A stretch of DNA of 64,000 nucleotides from NCBI GenBank assembly GCA_001766655.1, contig MJCC01000006.1:1623-65622 (forward strand), read 5' to 3'. The stretch is from Phytomonas francai. Taxonomy: Eukaryota > Euglenozoa > Kinetoplastea > Trypanosomatida > Trypanosomatidae. Below the pieces are notes generated by a model. That model saw only the letters and a program-made list of their open reading frames with translations. It was not told the origin of the DNA and ran no database searches. A program made the position numbers and the translations under genes. How positions within the stretch are numbered: the first letter of the stretch is position 1; every line of letters starts with the position of its first letter. Below are positions 9,552-19,458 of the stretch, piece by piece.

Positions 9552-10709
9552 TTATTTTGGTGCCCTATTCCCCTCCCCATCCTCATGCATGCGGCAAATC
9601 CTAGAAATCCCCTCGAAAAACCCTTTCTCAATCTCCAAAGAATCCACTTCTCGGCGGAGCTCTGAGGCATCAACAGTTGGGGAAGCCCATGAGGGGGACT
9701 CGTGCAGCATGTCCAAATTCACCCCGGAGAGGTTGCGCATCGCAGCCATCTCATAAATCGCGATCATTGCATGCTTGTGTCGTAGGCGCTCCCGTTTTAA
9801 AATCTGCATGCTGAGAGAGTACGCAACGGCAGCAAGACCCACGGTGGAGTCTTTCCTGCTCTCCCTCTTCCGCAGTACGCTGGGGGTTTTCCTTCCCCGT
9901 TTCTTTGTAGCGCGGTTTTTCCGTGTGATGCATGGGACGACCCAGTCACGCGCCTTGAAGGGAAGCGGGCAGTCGCCCAAAACGTCCGCTCGACAGATGG
10001 CACCCTCGTTCTCGTCGCACACAGTTATTTGTAAGGCGGGAATGCAAGCGATGCTCCCGCCGAGTGCTTCACGTTTGCGAAGCCAGTATCCATGGACCTC
10101 GGCGATAACCGCACCCGAGGCGTCCACGCCCTCAAGGAAGAGCCGGTTTAAGCCCACAAGCCGTTCCAGGGATATCTCGGGATTGTGAAAGGCCGCCAGC
10201 TCGAATGCTGTGATGATATCCTCAAGGAGGGAAATCGTAAGGTCCAAGTCAACCCTTGGGGTAGCTCCAAGATGGCCGGTTTTGCCCCGTACCACGCCAT
10301 CCTTGGAGAGGCAACCCTCTTGGCGGCTCCCCATAAAGCGATGAGCGAGCCAACGGCGATCAAATTGATCGGCAATATACCGTACAGTTTTTTTTTGGAC
10401 GGTGCGTGCCTGATAGTTGGAGGACAAGAAACTGTCTGCGGGTAGTTTGAACGCCTCGACATCCTCAAGTGCGGCATTCCACTCCGCCCGCCGCCTTACC
10501 CCTGGACGAGCAATGGAGGCCGTTGCGGTGCTGCTGCTTCCGCCCGGCGGCTGTGGCAGCGCCGCCAGGCTCCCCGCCTTATGCTGGTGTGATGCCAGCG
10601 GAGAGCGGGGAGGGTCGGACGAAAAAACACCGCAAGGGCTGAAGCTCTGTTCGACATTAACGATGAGGGGTGTCAGCTCCTGGCTCGATTGCAGCCTTGT
10701 CTCATACAT
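9552..10709 (-). CDS. Conserved protein, possible EPL1/BRPF-like chromatin subunit
   Basis: A 385-residue protein. Residues about 145-235 carry a helical block (DLDLTISLLEDIITAFELAA) followed by VHGYWLRKREALGG and IPAL. The Y-W-x-x-K-R motif followed by a proline-containing strand recalls the Enhancer-of-polycomb/BRPF/JADE family, whose members scaffold MYST acetyltransferases such as NuA4. A basic segment (KNRATKKRGRK) lies near residue 265. The resemblance is partial, so the name is tentative. The open frame runs up to a TTG at 10844, but a strong pyrimidine tract and AG at 10783-10812 place the mRNA 5' end inside that extension and point to the ATG at 10709. The N-terminal part, around 10480-10620, is locally GC-rich and codes for low-complexity Ser/Ala/Pro/Gly sequence. 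Confidence 0.45.
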   Translation of the reverse strand: MYETRLQSSQELTPLIVNVEQSFSPCGVFSSDPPRSPLASHQHKAGSLAALPQPPGGSSSTATASIARPGVRRRAEWNAALEDVEAFKLPADSFLSSNYQARTVQKKTVRYIADQFDRRWLAHRFMGSRQEGCLSKDGVVRGKTGHLGATPRVDLDLTISLLEDIITAFELAAFHNPEISLERLVGLNRLFLEGVDASGAVIAEVHGYWLRKREALGGSIACIPALQITVCDENEGAICRADVLGDCPLPFKARDWVVPCITRKNRATKKRGRKTPSVLRKRESRKDSTVGLAAVAYSLSMQILKRERLRHKHAMIAIYEMAAMRNLSGVNLDMLHESPSWASPTVDASELRREVDSLEIEKGFFEGISRICRMHEDGEGNRAPK

Positions 10710-10782
10710 GTCAAGTGTGTATGGAGCCTGTCCCTGGCGCACCCGACTAATCAAAAAGAGGGGAGGAGGTCCTCTGATGCTT

Positions 10783-10812
10783 CTACAAGGGTGAAAAAAA
10801 AAAAAAAAGATG
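10783..10812 (-). promoter_or_regulatory. Probable trans-splice acceptor (pyrimidine tract plus AG) for the EPL1-like gene
   Basis: On the minus strand this reads as a long T-rich tract (A-run 10794-10808 on the plus strand), then CACCCTTGTAG with the AG at 10783-10784. The resulting 5' UTR would be about 73 nt before the ATG at 10709. It excludes the longer TTG-initiated frame. Confidence 0.7.
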
Positions 10813-10972
10813 GAAAATGAAGGCGGCGGGAAGCTTGGATTCAATGTAAGGCTCGTTTCACCTACGCGATTATGAAGCTACAGTTACGTGCCCAACTGCT
10901 TATGAGAAGATCGGACCACTCAAAAAGTGGATTTATTGAACCGCTACATCCCATTTGGTTTCAGGATTCCCT

Positions 10973-11905
10973 CTAGTGAACGACTACAAATCCAAAAAAT
11001 AACAAGAAAAAGAAGATTATAGCAAATATTTTGAGGATAAGCCCTCGGTTCGAGCTAATACTGGTGAGATATCGCATCAATTCATTTGTGCCAGCATTCA
11101 CATTGTCGAGCGCTGACCCAACGTCGCTATCAATGCGAAGGATAACTTCATCCTGCTCATGAACTAACCGCGTAAAGTCCTTAAACAGCTCGCCAACTTC
11201 AGCAACCGCGCTTTCAATTTCAGACACCGCCTCTACGCGTTGGCGGTAGTACTGGGCATTTCCCATCCCTACAGTAAGTTGCATCTGGGAGTGTTGCTCC
11301 TGGTCTTGGGACAGCGCGCTCTCGAATGTTTGCGGTCTGTCGACTGCCGTGAAAAATTGACGACGAGACGCGTTTGTTTTTATATTTAGTGACTGGTTCT
11401 GCAGTGTGCTTCGGAACTGTTGTCCAGTGCGAGCAAGGCGGTTTTTCAGCGTGTCTACAACCATGTCGCTATGCTTTTTAGACGTCTGCAAGTGACTTGC
11501 GGCACCACCTCTGAAGAATCCATCTTTTTCGTAAGTGCTGTAGCCGTGGCCATTTCTCTGGGACTCTAGGGAACGCTTTTTCAACTCTTCCAGTGTACAT
11601 AAATCGTCGTGTAGGCGCTGAAGAGAAGCCTTTACGACTTGTGTGAGAGAACTAATTTCAGCTGACTGGTCATCAAACACGTTCTGACTACTAATGAGTT
11701 TGGTTAAGCGACCAATAGAGTCGGAAACGTTCGCGATATCCATTGAAAAGGCTTGTGCGTAACGATTAAATCTCTCCACGTCGTCGTTGCTCCGCAGTGC
11801 AAGCGCATCAGACTTATCATGCATGCTACTCTTAGACGCGGAGGATTGCCTTAAGTTGTCAAAGAGCACATACAGCTCCTGCGAGCGATCGCGCTCAACG
11901 ACCAT
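10973..11905 (-). CDS. STX5: Qa-SNARE, syntaxin 5/SED5-like
   Basis: A 310-residue tail-anchored SNARE. The N-terminal two thirds hold helical segments (about 5-75 and 95-130) like an Habc domain plus linker. The SNARE helix at about 225-285 contains IESAVAEVGELFKDFTRLV followed by EQDEVILRID, with the zero-layer glutamine in HEQDE that marks Qa-SNAREs. The C-terminus is a single hydrophobic span (GLILKIFAIIFFFLLFFGFVVV) and two final residues. The SED5/syntaxin 5 group acts in ER-Golgi and intra-Golgi fusion, and the SNARE helix is closest to it in my reading. The open frame begins at TTG 11986; the first ATG is at 11905, and starting there gives the N-terminal peptide expected before Habc. 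Another Golgi Qa-SNARE is the main alternative. Confidence 0.8.
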   Translation of the reverse strand: MVVERDRSQELYVLFDNLRQSSASKSSMHDKSDALALRSNDDVERFNRYAQAFSMDIANVSDSIGRLTKLISSQNVFDDQSAEISSLTQVVKASLQRLHDDLCTLEELKKRSLESQRNGHGYSTYEKDGFFRGGAASHLQTSKKHSDMVVDTLKNRLARTGQQFRSTLQNQSLNIKTNASRRQFFTAVDRPQTFESALSQDQEQHSQMQLTVGMGNAQYYRQRVEAVSEIESAVAEVGELFKDFTRLVHEQDEVILRIDSDVGSALDNVNAGTNELMRYLTSISSNRGLILKIFAIIFFFLLFFGFVVVH

Positions 11906-12199
11906 TTTTGACCCTTTCCACCGTCTTTTGGGGCTATTGATGGCTTCTTCTCTTTTACACCTAATGTTTACAGAAGAAAAATACAAATCAACCTAATCTA
12001 ATAGGATATAGATATAGATATGAGTGTATATAAACCCTTTAGGATAAGGTTCAAGCAAAGTCAATAGTGAAAAAGCAACTCCTGCGCGTGTCATGATTCT
12101 CCCCATCATTAACTGCACACATCGACACACATAAATATCATATTCCATTTAGTATTTCTTCGAGTTTCTTTTGGAATAGCATCCCCTGAGTAGGATCTT

Positions 12200-12571
12200 T
12201 TAACATGAAGAAGAAATACTATCTTCGGTATCGCTACTACTCGTTTCGGCGTCTTCTCTAACGCGCTTCCTCTTTTCCGAAGCATCCCCTTTTGCGACTG
12301 AGGAAAAGGGGTCGAGCCAAGTCTGAATTTCGTCCTCCGCATTCGCAAGGTCGCTCACAAACAGCAGCCTCTTAATGTCAGAACTCATCCCTTTGGGGGC
12401 CTCCTGTGCGCTCAACGTCGCTACTATGAAGCGTTTAGCATACTTGTTTGTGTTGAGCCGCAACAATATTTCAAAAGCTGCCTCATCTCTGCAGGTTACC
12501 AATGCGCCCTTTTCAGCTACAACACCACTAAGACTTTTTGCAAGGTCCCCAAAAGAAGCTTGCTGATGCAT
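12200..12571 (-). CDS. Small conserved-type protein of unknown function
   Basis: A 123-residue protein with ATG at 12571. Residues about 1-90 look like a compact alpha/beta domain (LSGVVAEKGALVTCRDEAAF, YAKRFIVATLSA, IKRLLFVSDL). The tail is charged: KRKRVR followed by an acidic Ser/Asp/Glu stretch and a final SSSC. The basic cluster could be a nuclear localisation signal. There is no signal peptide or membrane span. I do not recognise the family. Base composition and orientation agree with the neighbours, and the frame is clean, so it is probably a real gene. Confidence 0.6.
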   Translation of the reverse strand: MHQQASFGDLAKSLSGVVAEKGALVTCRDEAAFEILLRLNTNKYAKRFIVATLSAQEAPKGMSSDIKRLLFVSDLANAEDEIQTWLDPFSSVAKGDASEKRKRVREDAETSSSDTEDSISSSC

Positions 12572-12873
12572 TTATGTTTCCGTGGAACCAAGTCGTAAGG
12601 CCCTCCTGTCTCTTCTCTCCACCTCTTTTTAAGGGGAGTTACCGCTATGAAACCTTCCTTTGTAGAAGAGCACGATGCGAAATAAGATACGCAAATCATA
12701 TAAGCCACATTGTAGGCAATATATTGGAAACAACTACTAGAATTTTTGTCATGTTACATGTACATCCCCGTACCCCCCCCCCCTCATATGTATTTCGCCC
12801 TTCGGTATGGATATAAACTTTTTTTTTTCAAGTATGGTAAACTGAATCCATTGATCCTCATTGAGACTGTATT
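12572..12873. other. Intergenic region
   Basis: Contains a C-run at 12773-12783 (G-run on the coding strand) and a T-run at about 12819-12828 on the plus strand. No supported gene. Confidence 0.65.
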
Positions 12874-13752
12874 TTACATCTTGCAAAAGGCTATCACTTC
12901 TTCGGCAGCAATCGCAGAAGAGGCTACACGGCTTTCTTGCATAATGGATGTCCGCTTATGGGCTTCTTCGGCACTAAGCATGTTGAATTCCTCTCGCCCA
13001 AGTGGGTGGCTCAAGAGTTGATGCCTATCTTGAGCATGTTGATTGGCTTGAATCGAAATGGCACTGCAATGAATTAGCGACTTAAAATTGAGAAACTCTT
13101 CTCTTTTACTCTTAAGACGGGACTCCTTCTCTTCTATCTGAAGCAATAAAATTGCCTCAGATGTTCTTCCATGAGGTGGCGCAGCACTTCTAACATGAGA
13201 GGAGGACTCACTATTCGTAGCGATGGTCATCATCCTATTCTTCTCCGCGCGCATCGAGAGTATTCGATGCTGGACTTCCAAGCTCTCTATTTTCCTTCGA
13301 TTCGCGTCTTCTAAGGGTAACAGGATTTTAACTCTCCTGAGGCGCTCTTCCACCACACAAGCCTCGAGCAGCATATCGAAGAATCGGCTTTCCAGAAGCC
13401 GTCGCTGGACTACCTCCTCCGATACCACACCCAGGCTGCTGTAGGACAACATGCGTGGATGAGAGGGGGAGAGACGGTAGCCGAAACTGTGCACCAACGC
13501 ACTGCGCTCCCTGCCCTCCACATACCCGATGATCCAGCGACATCGCTGCTCGCGCTGCAAAACTGCGTTCAGCATTCTCTCGAACTGCTTACAACTCGGT
13601 ATCCTAAAAGACTCATAGAAGCGATCAAAATAGCGGCCTGTCGATGGAGCGACAACAGGAACGGAACACATCTGCAGTCGTGAAAGTTCTAAGCTTGTCG
13701 AATGAGCTGGAGGAACTTTACTCTCTTCAGAGTGTAATTTACGGGATTCCAT
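12874..13752 (-). CDS. Hypothetical protein with coiled coil
   Basis: A 292-residue protein starting at ATG 13752, just above an A/T-rich leader. Residues about 40-110 look globular, with several aromatic and Arg residues (RYFDRFYESFRIP, CRWIIGYVEGRERS). Residues about 115-230 are helical and charged and probably form a broken coiled coil (EEVVQRRLLESRFFDMLLEA, IEEKESRLKSKREEFLNFK). No transmembrane segment or known catalytic motif is visible and I do not recognise it. Arg, Glu and Ser enrichment and the helical content would fit a cytoskeletal or flagellar component, but that is only a guess. Confidence 0.6.
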   Translation of the reverse strand: MESRKLHSEESKVPPAHSTSLELSRLQMCSVPVVAPSTGRYFDRFYESFRIPSCKQFERMLNAVLQREQRCRWIIGYVEGRERSALVHSFGYRLSPSHPRMLSYSSLGVVSEEVVQRRLLESRFFDMLLEACVVEERLRRVKILLPLEDANRRKIESLEVQHRILSMRAEKNRMMTIATNSESSSHVRSAAPPHGRTSEAILLLQIEEKESRLKSKREEFLNFKSLIHCSAISIQANQHAQDRHQLLSHPLGREEFNMLSAEEAHKRTSIMQESRVASSAIAAEEVIAFCKM

Positions 13753-14213
13753 TTAAAATATTTACAAACCCTTTTTTTTCTTGGAGGGGGATGCTACTAT
13801 GAAGTGATGCACAGCACGGGTAAGCCATCATACACCCTGTATATGGTTGTCCGTTTTAGATGAAAATTGCACAAAAGAGCAGAGAAATGGGAAGAGGGGA
13901 ATAGAGTTCGTATCATATCAATCATATAGGTTTCCTTATATTGGCACAATACTACTACTACTAATACTAATACTACTACTAATACTAATAATAATAATAA
14001 AAGCATTCCACGAGATGTAAAGGGTTGCATTTTGCTCTGAATCGGGGCAAGTAAATTTTTCTGAAAGGAACACAGTGGCAATTATAAAAGCCACGACACC
14101 ATCTAAGATATGCTGATCTAAAATATAGTACCTAGAATCGATGTTTACCAAAGAAGCGATAATGACCCTATTAACTTATTTATTATTGATTTTTATAGAT
14201 ACGGTAAGTCATG
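13753..14213. other. Intergenic region with trinucleotide repeat
   Basis: Contains a mixed ACT/AAT trinucleotide repeat at about 13948-14001. The rest is AT-rich and without a supported gene. It includes the 3' UTR of NMT. Confidence 0.7.
13948..14001. repeat. Compound (ACT)n/(AAT)n microsatellite
   Basis: Interspersed ACT and AAT units over about 54 bases, in the gap between NMT and the coiled-coil gene. Confidence 0.9.
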
Positions 14214-15473
14214 CTAAAGCATGATCAAACCGATATCTGAGGACTGCCGCTTAGGGTAAGCCCAGTTATAAAAGTAGTAATGGAGCTGACCATCCCCCTG
14301 AGAAAATTTAAGTTGCTCTACGAAACTTTTGTTATCCAGGATATCGACCATGTTGCACACATCGTACTCCTTCTTCTTTGCAATAATAAGTAGATCGAGC
14401 ATCAGCTGCTGAACCGGCACCGTCGTGGCCGCATAGTAAAAGACATAGGCGACTTTAAGCTGACTGTACTTGCTGTTGCCGATGATCGTGGACGGCAAGG
14501 AGTAGAAGGAAAAGAAGTCTGTCACCTGCTCGTCATGGCAAACGACATAGGTATAGACAATATCCTCTCTAGGAATAAGATGGTGCCCTACATCCTCTTC
14601 GGTGAATACAGGGGCCACGTCAAACTTGTCCAGCGCCCTTTGCAAGAGTTGGGTAACCTGTCGGACGTCTGCGGGCTGCATCTCGCGCAAATGCTTCGTG
14701 CGTGGCTCCGGGGGCAACTGGAAGATGCGCTTAAGCACCGCCATAGGGTTCTGAAAGCGTTGATACTGCGGGTTGATTCCGCTAAATTTGACCGCGACAA
14801 GCTTCTCAGGGTTCAAACTACGATGATAATATTGGCTTGAGTTGAATGGCGTAGGAAGCACCACTCCAGCGGTGTAAATCGCTTGCCAAATATTCATCCT
14901 ATTGACGCGCCGCGTGATCTCTTTGATCAAGATCGGCGTTAAATGCTTTTCACGAAGCTGCTTATGAACGCAGAGGAAATTGATTTCACAAATACGTCGG
15001 GGGATTTCATAAAACTCCGCCTCCATGCCATCAGCCTGAGCCTTTTTTTCGGTCTGTTCATACAACGATTTCGGGACGCCCATTTTCATGGTTATTGGGA
15101 CGCCGGAAATGAAGGCTAAGAGTTTTTTATCACGCTTTCTTCGAACCCCTACATGCCAATCGGCAATATAATCGGGTGGAGTCAATGCCCACTTAAGGAA
15201 CTCCTCAGAGTAGTTGAATCGAAACATACTGTCTTCATCCTCAACATAATTGTCGCGCAATAACTCATAAACAGGGTTCAGCTCCAAAGGATCCTGAGGG
15301 TTCGGTGTCCACCACTCAAACGTACTCGCAATTGGATAGGGTTCGTTCGGAATTTCATCAATCGTTTTCGGTCGATCCATCGGACCTGTCAGGTGTACTT
15401 CATCAGGAGATTGTGGAACTGGCTGTTGGTTCCAAAATTGGTGGGGGCTAATTTGATTTTTTTTTTCAGACAT
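14214..15473 (-). CDS. NMT: Glycylpeptide N-tetradecanoyltransferase (N-myristoyltransferase)
   Basis: A 419-residue cytosolic enzyme that transfers myristate from myristoyl-CoA to the N-terminal glycine of proteins such as ARF. It aligns along its whole length with trypanosomatid NMTs: FWNQQPVPQ at the start, EEPYPIASTFEWW-type block (here NEPYPIASTFEWWTPN), LLRDNYVEDEDSMFRFNYS, the core EINFLCVHKQLREKHL followed by a PILIKEITRRVN segment, TAGVVLPTPF, and the C-terminal FYNWAYPK. It ends in IML, consistent with the NMT C-terminal carboxylate that acts as catalytic base. The open frame begins at TTG 15488; the ATG at 15473 gives MSEKK, the normal family start. Both ARF proteins in this window have Met-Gly and are likely substrates. 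Confidence 0.97.
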   Translation of the reverse strand: MSEKKNQISPHQFWNQQPVPQSPDEVHLTGPMDRPKTIDEIPNEPYPIASTFEWWTPNPQDPLELNPVYELLRDNYVEDEDSMFRFNYSEEFLKWALTPPDYIADWHVGVRRKRDKKLLAFISGVPITMKMGVPKSLYEQTEKKAQADGMEAEFYEIPRRICEINFLCVHKQLREKHLTPILIKEITRRVNRMNIWQAIYTAGVVLPTPFNSSQYYHRSLNPEKLVAVKFSGINPQYQRFQNPMAVLKRIFQLPPEPRTKHLREMQPADVRQVTQLLQRALDKFDVAPVFTEEDVGHHLIPREDIVYTYVVCHDEQVTDFFSFYSLPSTIIGNSKYSQLKVAYVFYYAATTVPVQQLMLDLLIIAKKKEYDVCNMVDILDNKSFVEQLKFSQGDGQLHYYFYNWAYPKRQSSDIGLIML

Positions 15474-16082
15474 TGTTAAAAATTGCACTTGCTTCGTATA
15501 AGCGGGAAAAAATGAATTCGGTGTGCGGTCTCAAAAGAGTAAAAAATGGTGGTGTTCTTTAAAGGCTATCGGAAGAGAAAAAAATATATAACTGTACAGA
15601 GCGATTCTCGAAACTCATCACCCAAACAACATGGAAGATTAAAGCTTTTCCCATAAAAACCTGTTTGATTCAACTCCGCTGCTTATCTTTGGATTCTGAA
15701 AGTGTGAATCGGGAAAATTAACTCACAAATAGTTTGAATCGGAATTATCACATTAAAAAAAAAAAAAATGAAAGGAAATCAACCCTTTATTTTATCGAGG
15801 GAAGCACACAAAAAAAATTCTATATTTGTAAAGGGTGTCACTCAGGATGGGTATTCCGCTTCGAAACGCCCAACATCACTCGTGATACATTTCATATGTA
15901 TGACACCCAATGCCACTTTTAGACATGTTTCAACTCCAATTTCTTAGCATACCATTCACAATATAGGTAATTTAAACAACCAAATAGTTTCCAGTTTGTG
16001 GATATGCTATCTCAAGGCTAAGCAAGCAATAAAAGGAACTTTCCCGATATATGGAGGGTGATAGGTATATATACATATGCAG

Positions 16083-16114
16083 TACCTTTATCGTCATAAT
16101 TCATGATAAAGGTA
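16083..16114. repeat. Perfect 10-bp inverted repeat (hairpin)
   Basis: TACCTTTATC at 16083-16092 is exactly complementary to GATAAAGGTA at 16105-16114, with a 12-base loop. It lies alone in the 2.9-kb gene-free region. It could fold in RNA on either strand; a function is not indicated. Confidence 0.7.
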
Positions 16115-16380
16115 GAATAGAGGTGTATGAGCCAGAGATAGATTTGCCTGTCTTAAAGGGGGAAGCGCAAAAAAAACCCTAAGCATATTTTACCTCACGA
16201 CGATATCAAGCAAAACAAACAAACAAGAAAAGTGCTTGCGCATGGCAAAGCTTCTTTACAAAAGACTATACAAACGGGTATGATTTAGACATCCGAGTTA
16301 AATCGCTGCCCAATAATCTTTTATTGTAATATCGAAAAAGGCCCCTCTTACTCTCTTAAATTTTTGCACGTCGTTTTCAA

Positions 16381-16605
16381 CTACCGCCTCTTACCTTCCC
16401 CCCCCCCAAATGGTTCGATGCGTGCACTATGACCACGGGAATACGGTACAGTCGCGTAAAAGGTCCGCACCAAAGCCATAAACGGAGCCGCAACATTTCG
16501 TATGGGAAAGGATCTAAAATGCTTTTTTGTTGCGGTTGCTAATCTAGAAACGCAGTTATGCGGCTTCAACAAATAGTTGCAATGTGAGGGAAAACCCGTT
16601 ACCAT
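16381..16605 (-). CDS. Doubtful small ORF (74 aa)
   Basis: An ATG-initiated frame of 74 residues, rich in Arg, His, Phe and Pro and nearly free of acidic residues, in the less AT-rich patch of the 2.9-kb gap. The composition would suit a mitochondrial import sequence, but there is no family match and no convincing pyrimidine tract. It may well be chance. Confidence 0.2.
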   Translation of the reverse strand: MVTGFPSHCNYLLKPHNCVSRLATATKKHFRSFPIRNVAAPFMALVRTFYATVPYSRGHSARIEPFGGGEGKRR

Positions 16606-18368
16606 TCGATACCGTTGAGGCGAAAAAATGGTGCAGTAAAAAATTCCTAGGATACGGTTTAATTTTGTGGAATATTCTCCTTGTTTTTACATCGGGATGC
16701 ATAGTTATAGATATCTGCATAGCAATTATATAGCTAAGCCTTACCAACATGAGCTATCCGCTTATTATATTTTCATCTCAAAGAGAACGAGATTACCCTC
16801 CCTCTCCTCCCCCCCTCCCAGTACGTTTTCATACCACCACATAAAACGCAGTTCTTAATGTGTGTTTTCGAACATCATGTGAATGTCGTCACGACGGAAA
16901 AAACGCCGTGAAAAAAGAATGGGGTGTATTAATTTTGTTTTTTTCCTGTAGTGATGTAACCCGGAGAATATCACTCAAGAGGTTATATATCGTCCATTGC
17001 CCATCAGAACCATCCGCCCACTCCCTTTCTCATCCCCCAGGCTATCTTGAAAGCGACAACCAATAACTAAAACAAAATAAATTAATAAATAGCGGATGCA
17101 TAATTCCGCAGATAGTTTGTTTTTTTTTTTTGGTAAAGAAATTCAACCATAAGTGTCATCGAGGCCCCTCTCTTGAGGCATTTTGAAAAAAGTATATCAT
17201 TTTCAAAATCTAGACTTTTATCTATTATTGAAAAATAAAAATAATAGGGATGGCTTGTTTGAATTGCATTGCCAAAACAAATAGAATGATCTCAATACTA
17301 AGGGGGTAAAAAAGGTATTTAGCGTGGGTTTAAAAATAAAATAAAAAATAATTATAACAGTAAACGATGCAATGCCCTCAGAACTAACAATAAATGGGAT
17401 GTCACTAGCAAAGAATTCTCAGAAAATAAACTATATAAATATATAAACCTGAGTAACTAGAGTGTGAGCAACAAAGTGAATGAAACAAAGGACAAACAAC
17501 GTTGGTGTAGTTGGACAGGCTTACAGGATGTAGCTTGTCAGGTTTTTAACTTTATTTTCTATTATTTAATGCAGAATATTGAATGGTGTGACTGTAGAAC
17601 ACCTAATGCCAAGATTTAAAGCATTTCAGCAAAACTTCTTAACAGAGAAAAGGATGTATGTACTTCAATAATCAGGAAACAAAAAGATTGAATAAAAAGG
17701 AAGACAGACAGTGCATTCACACCTCACGTTGTCCTTTTAGATAAAAAGGGATTATATAAAACTATGTACCTGAAAAATACACGTGTTGGTGACAAGGTGA
17801 AAAAAAAAACTGTATCGACAATTGTATTATTTCTGGCACGACAGAAAAGAGACGCACGAAAAATTCTAGCTGACAAAAAATTATTCTAGCGAAATACAAC
17901 TCGATGGCTGCTTCTGTTAAAACAACTCAACGAGTTGTAGCGGAAACGAGTGTCACTGGAAAATAATAAAGCTATCCTCTTCCTCTGTTCACCAAAATTC
18001 ATAGGTATGCCTAACCGATAAACTATTGCTTTTGTTTCGTTCTACCTGAATAAAAATCCGCAACTTCTAACGAAAAGAAAAATTAGCTATACGAAACAAC
18101 ATGTGAAAAAGACATTCGTACAGCTGGGAGAAAATAAGGAGAGGGGTAAAGGAAACTCTGAGAAGAAACTACGCCCTCTGTGCTACTTCCCTTGTATTTC
18201 AGGATATTATTATTTTCTTTTTCCTTTTTTTAACGACCGTGTTACCGGTCCGAATGGAAGTAATTGGGACATCCGAAAGCAAAAGAAAGGCAGTTGCCGT
18301 AGCTGTAGGGATCGAGTCTATCACGAATGCAAACGTATACAGCCCGTGATAGACAACTTGAAATTAAT

Positions 18369-19067
18369 TCAAGGACCATTTTGGATGAGTGCAATTTTCT
18401 GTTGAAGGGTTTCTGCATATTGGGCAAGAGGAACTCGAACATCCTCTGCATCTAAAAACAAAGGATGACGAAAAAGGGATACGAATGGCAGCAGCGATGC
18501 CATTTCGGAGGTTAGATTTTTTATTGCCTCATCGCTGTTGTCTTGATCATCATCTGGGGCAAATCGACTGCAGAACATACCGTTTGCATGCGGCAACGTA
18601 TTATCAGGTGCACGATCGTCGAATAAGATTGTTAATCGTTCGTTAAATCTAAAATTTTCGAGTCGTCGAAGATCTTTAATATAGGTGTCATTCGTTTTGA
18701 TGCAGGAGCCACGATAAAAGCGCCTATCGGGATGGATTTGCGGGCACAAAAGGTTCAAAATAGGTTCGGCATACTCCCGATCGGCAGCTGTGAAAATTAA
18801 CAAGTTGTAGTACATCCCGCATTGTGTTAAGAACTCCCTCAAGCCTGGTCTAAGTAAGATGTAATACTGACTTAGCTCATCTTTGGTCCTAATCTCGTGG
18901 TAAATCCACCTTTTGTCTGTTAAGTTAAAACTATTTGGCCTTTGAACAAAAGTACAGATTAAAGTGTTGTCCAAGTCAAGTATCAAATTTTTCCTCTTTG
19001 CAGCTACTTGACTACCAGGATATTCTTTCAGTGGAACTGTGTATACATAATCTTTATTTTTTTCCAT
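18369..19067 (-). CDS. FCP1/SCP-type (NLI-interacting factor) phosphatase
   Basis: A 232-residue HAD-superfamily phosphatase. The nucleophile motif D-x-D-x-T/V is present as LILDLDNTLI at about 30-39. A domain typical of the CTD small phosphatases follows: YYILLRPGLREFL, YYNLLIFTAADREYAEPIL, FYRGSCI and LTILFDDRAPDN (the last carrying the conserved acidic pair). The family dephosphorylates Ser/Thr, classically the RNA polymerase II C-terminal domain. Trypanosomatids have an unusual CTD without heptads and several such phosphatases of unclear substrate, so the target is not known. The open frame starts with TTG at 19073; ATG 19067 is two codons later. TIM50-like import proteins share the fold, but no membrane span or presequence is seen. 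Confidence 0.85.
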   Translation of the reverse strand: MEKNKDYVYTVPLKEYPGSQVAAKRKNLILDLDNTLICTFVQRPNSFNLTDKRWIYHEIRTKDELSQYYILLRPGLREFLTQCGMYYNLLIFTAADREYAEPILNLLCPQIHPDRRFYRGSCIKTNDTYIKDLRRLENFRFNERLTILFDDRAPDNTLPHANGMFCSRFAPDDDQDNSDEAIKNLTSEMASLLPFVSLFRHPLFLDAEDVRVPLAQYAETLQQKIALIQNGP

Positions 19068-19458
19068 CTGCAAAAAAACAAAGTATATTCAGAATCTAAC
19101 GATAAGATATCAAATCTGCCCGCATTGCATAACATTTTGGAAAGCAATGAAAAATAAAAATAAAAAAAAAAAGGGAGGAAACAAGGAAATGATTGGGAAA
19201 AGTGAAGAGTAACAGCAACTAGACTTTTTGAATAGCTCTTCAACAACGTTAATTAAATGTTGCCCCGTTAGTTTTCCCCTCCCTAGCTTTTGAAAGAACG
19301 GAAACAAGGATGACGAAAGACAAGCAACATCCCTTTTGTATCCAGTTTATTAGGTTGCGATACAACTAAATTGAAGTTGTATAAATTTAGGATTAAGCGC
19401 ATCTGAAAAATCACTCATGTATATATATAATATATTATATATATACATATATAAACAA
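19068..19458. other. Intergenic region
   Basis: AT-rich. A purine-rich stretch at about 19148-19190 (pyrimidine tract on the coding strand) suits the splice acceptor of the phosphatase gene. An alternating TA stretch lies at about 19421-19453, next to the 3' end of the carrier gene. Confidence 0.7.

Larger units (their letters stand above)
15474..18368. other. Largest gene-free region of the window (2.9 kb)
   Basis: Mostly AT-rich, about two to six times longer than most other gaps here. It contains a perfect inverted repeat at 16083-16114, a C-run at 16398-16407, a less AT-rich patch at about 16380-16620 with one short minus-strand frame, and an A/T-rich stretch at 17080-17460. I saw no tRNA-like or snRNA-like sequence and no long frame. 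It could be a long 3' UTR of the phosphatase gene or a region that has lost a gene. Confidence 0.6.

Noticed and set aside
10710..10844. N-terminal extension of the EPL1-like protein from TTG 10844
   Set aside because: It begins with a non-ATG codon, translates the pyrimidine tract into a Phe run, and would lie upstream of the splice acceptor.
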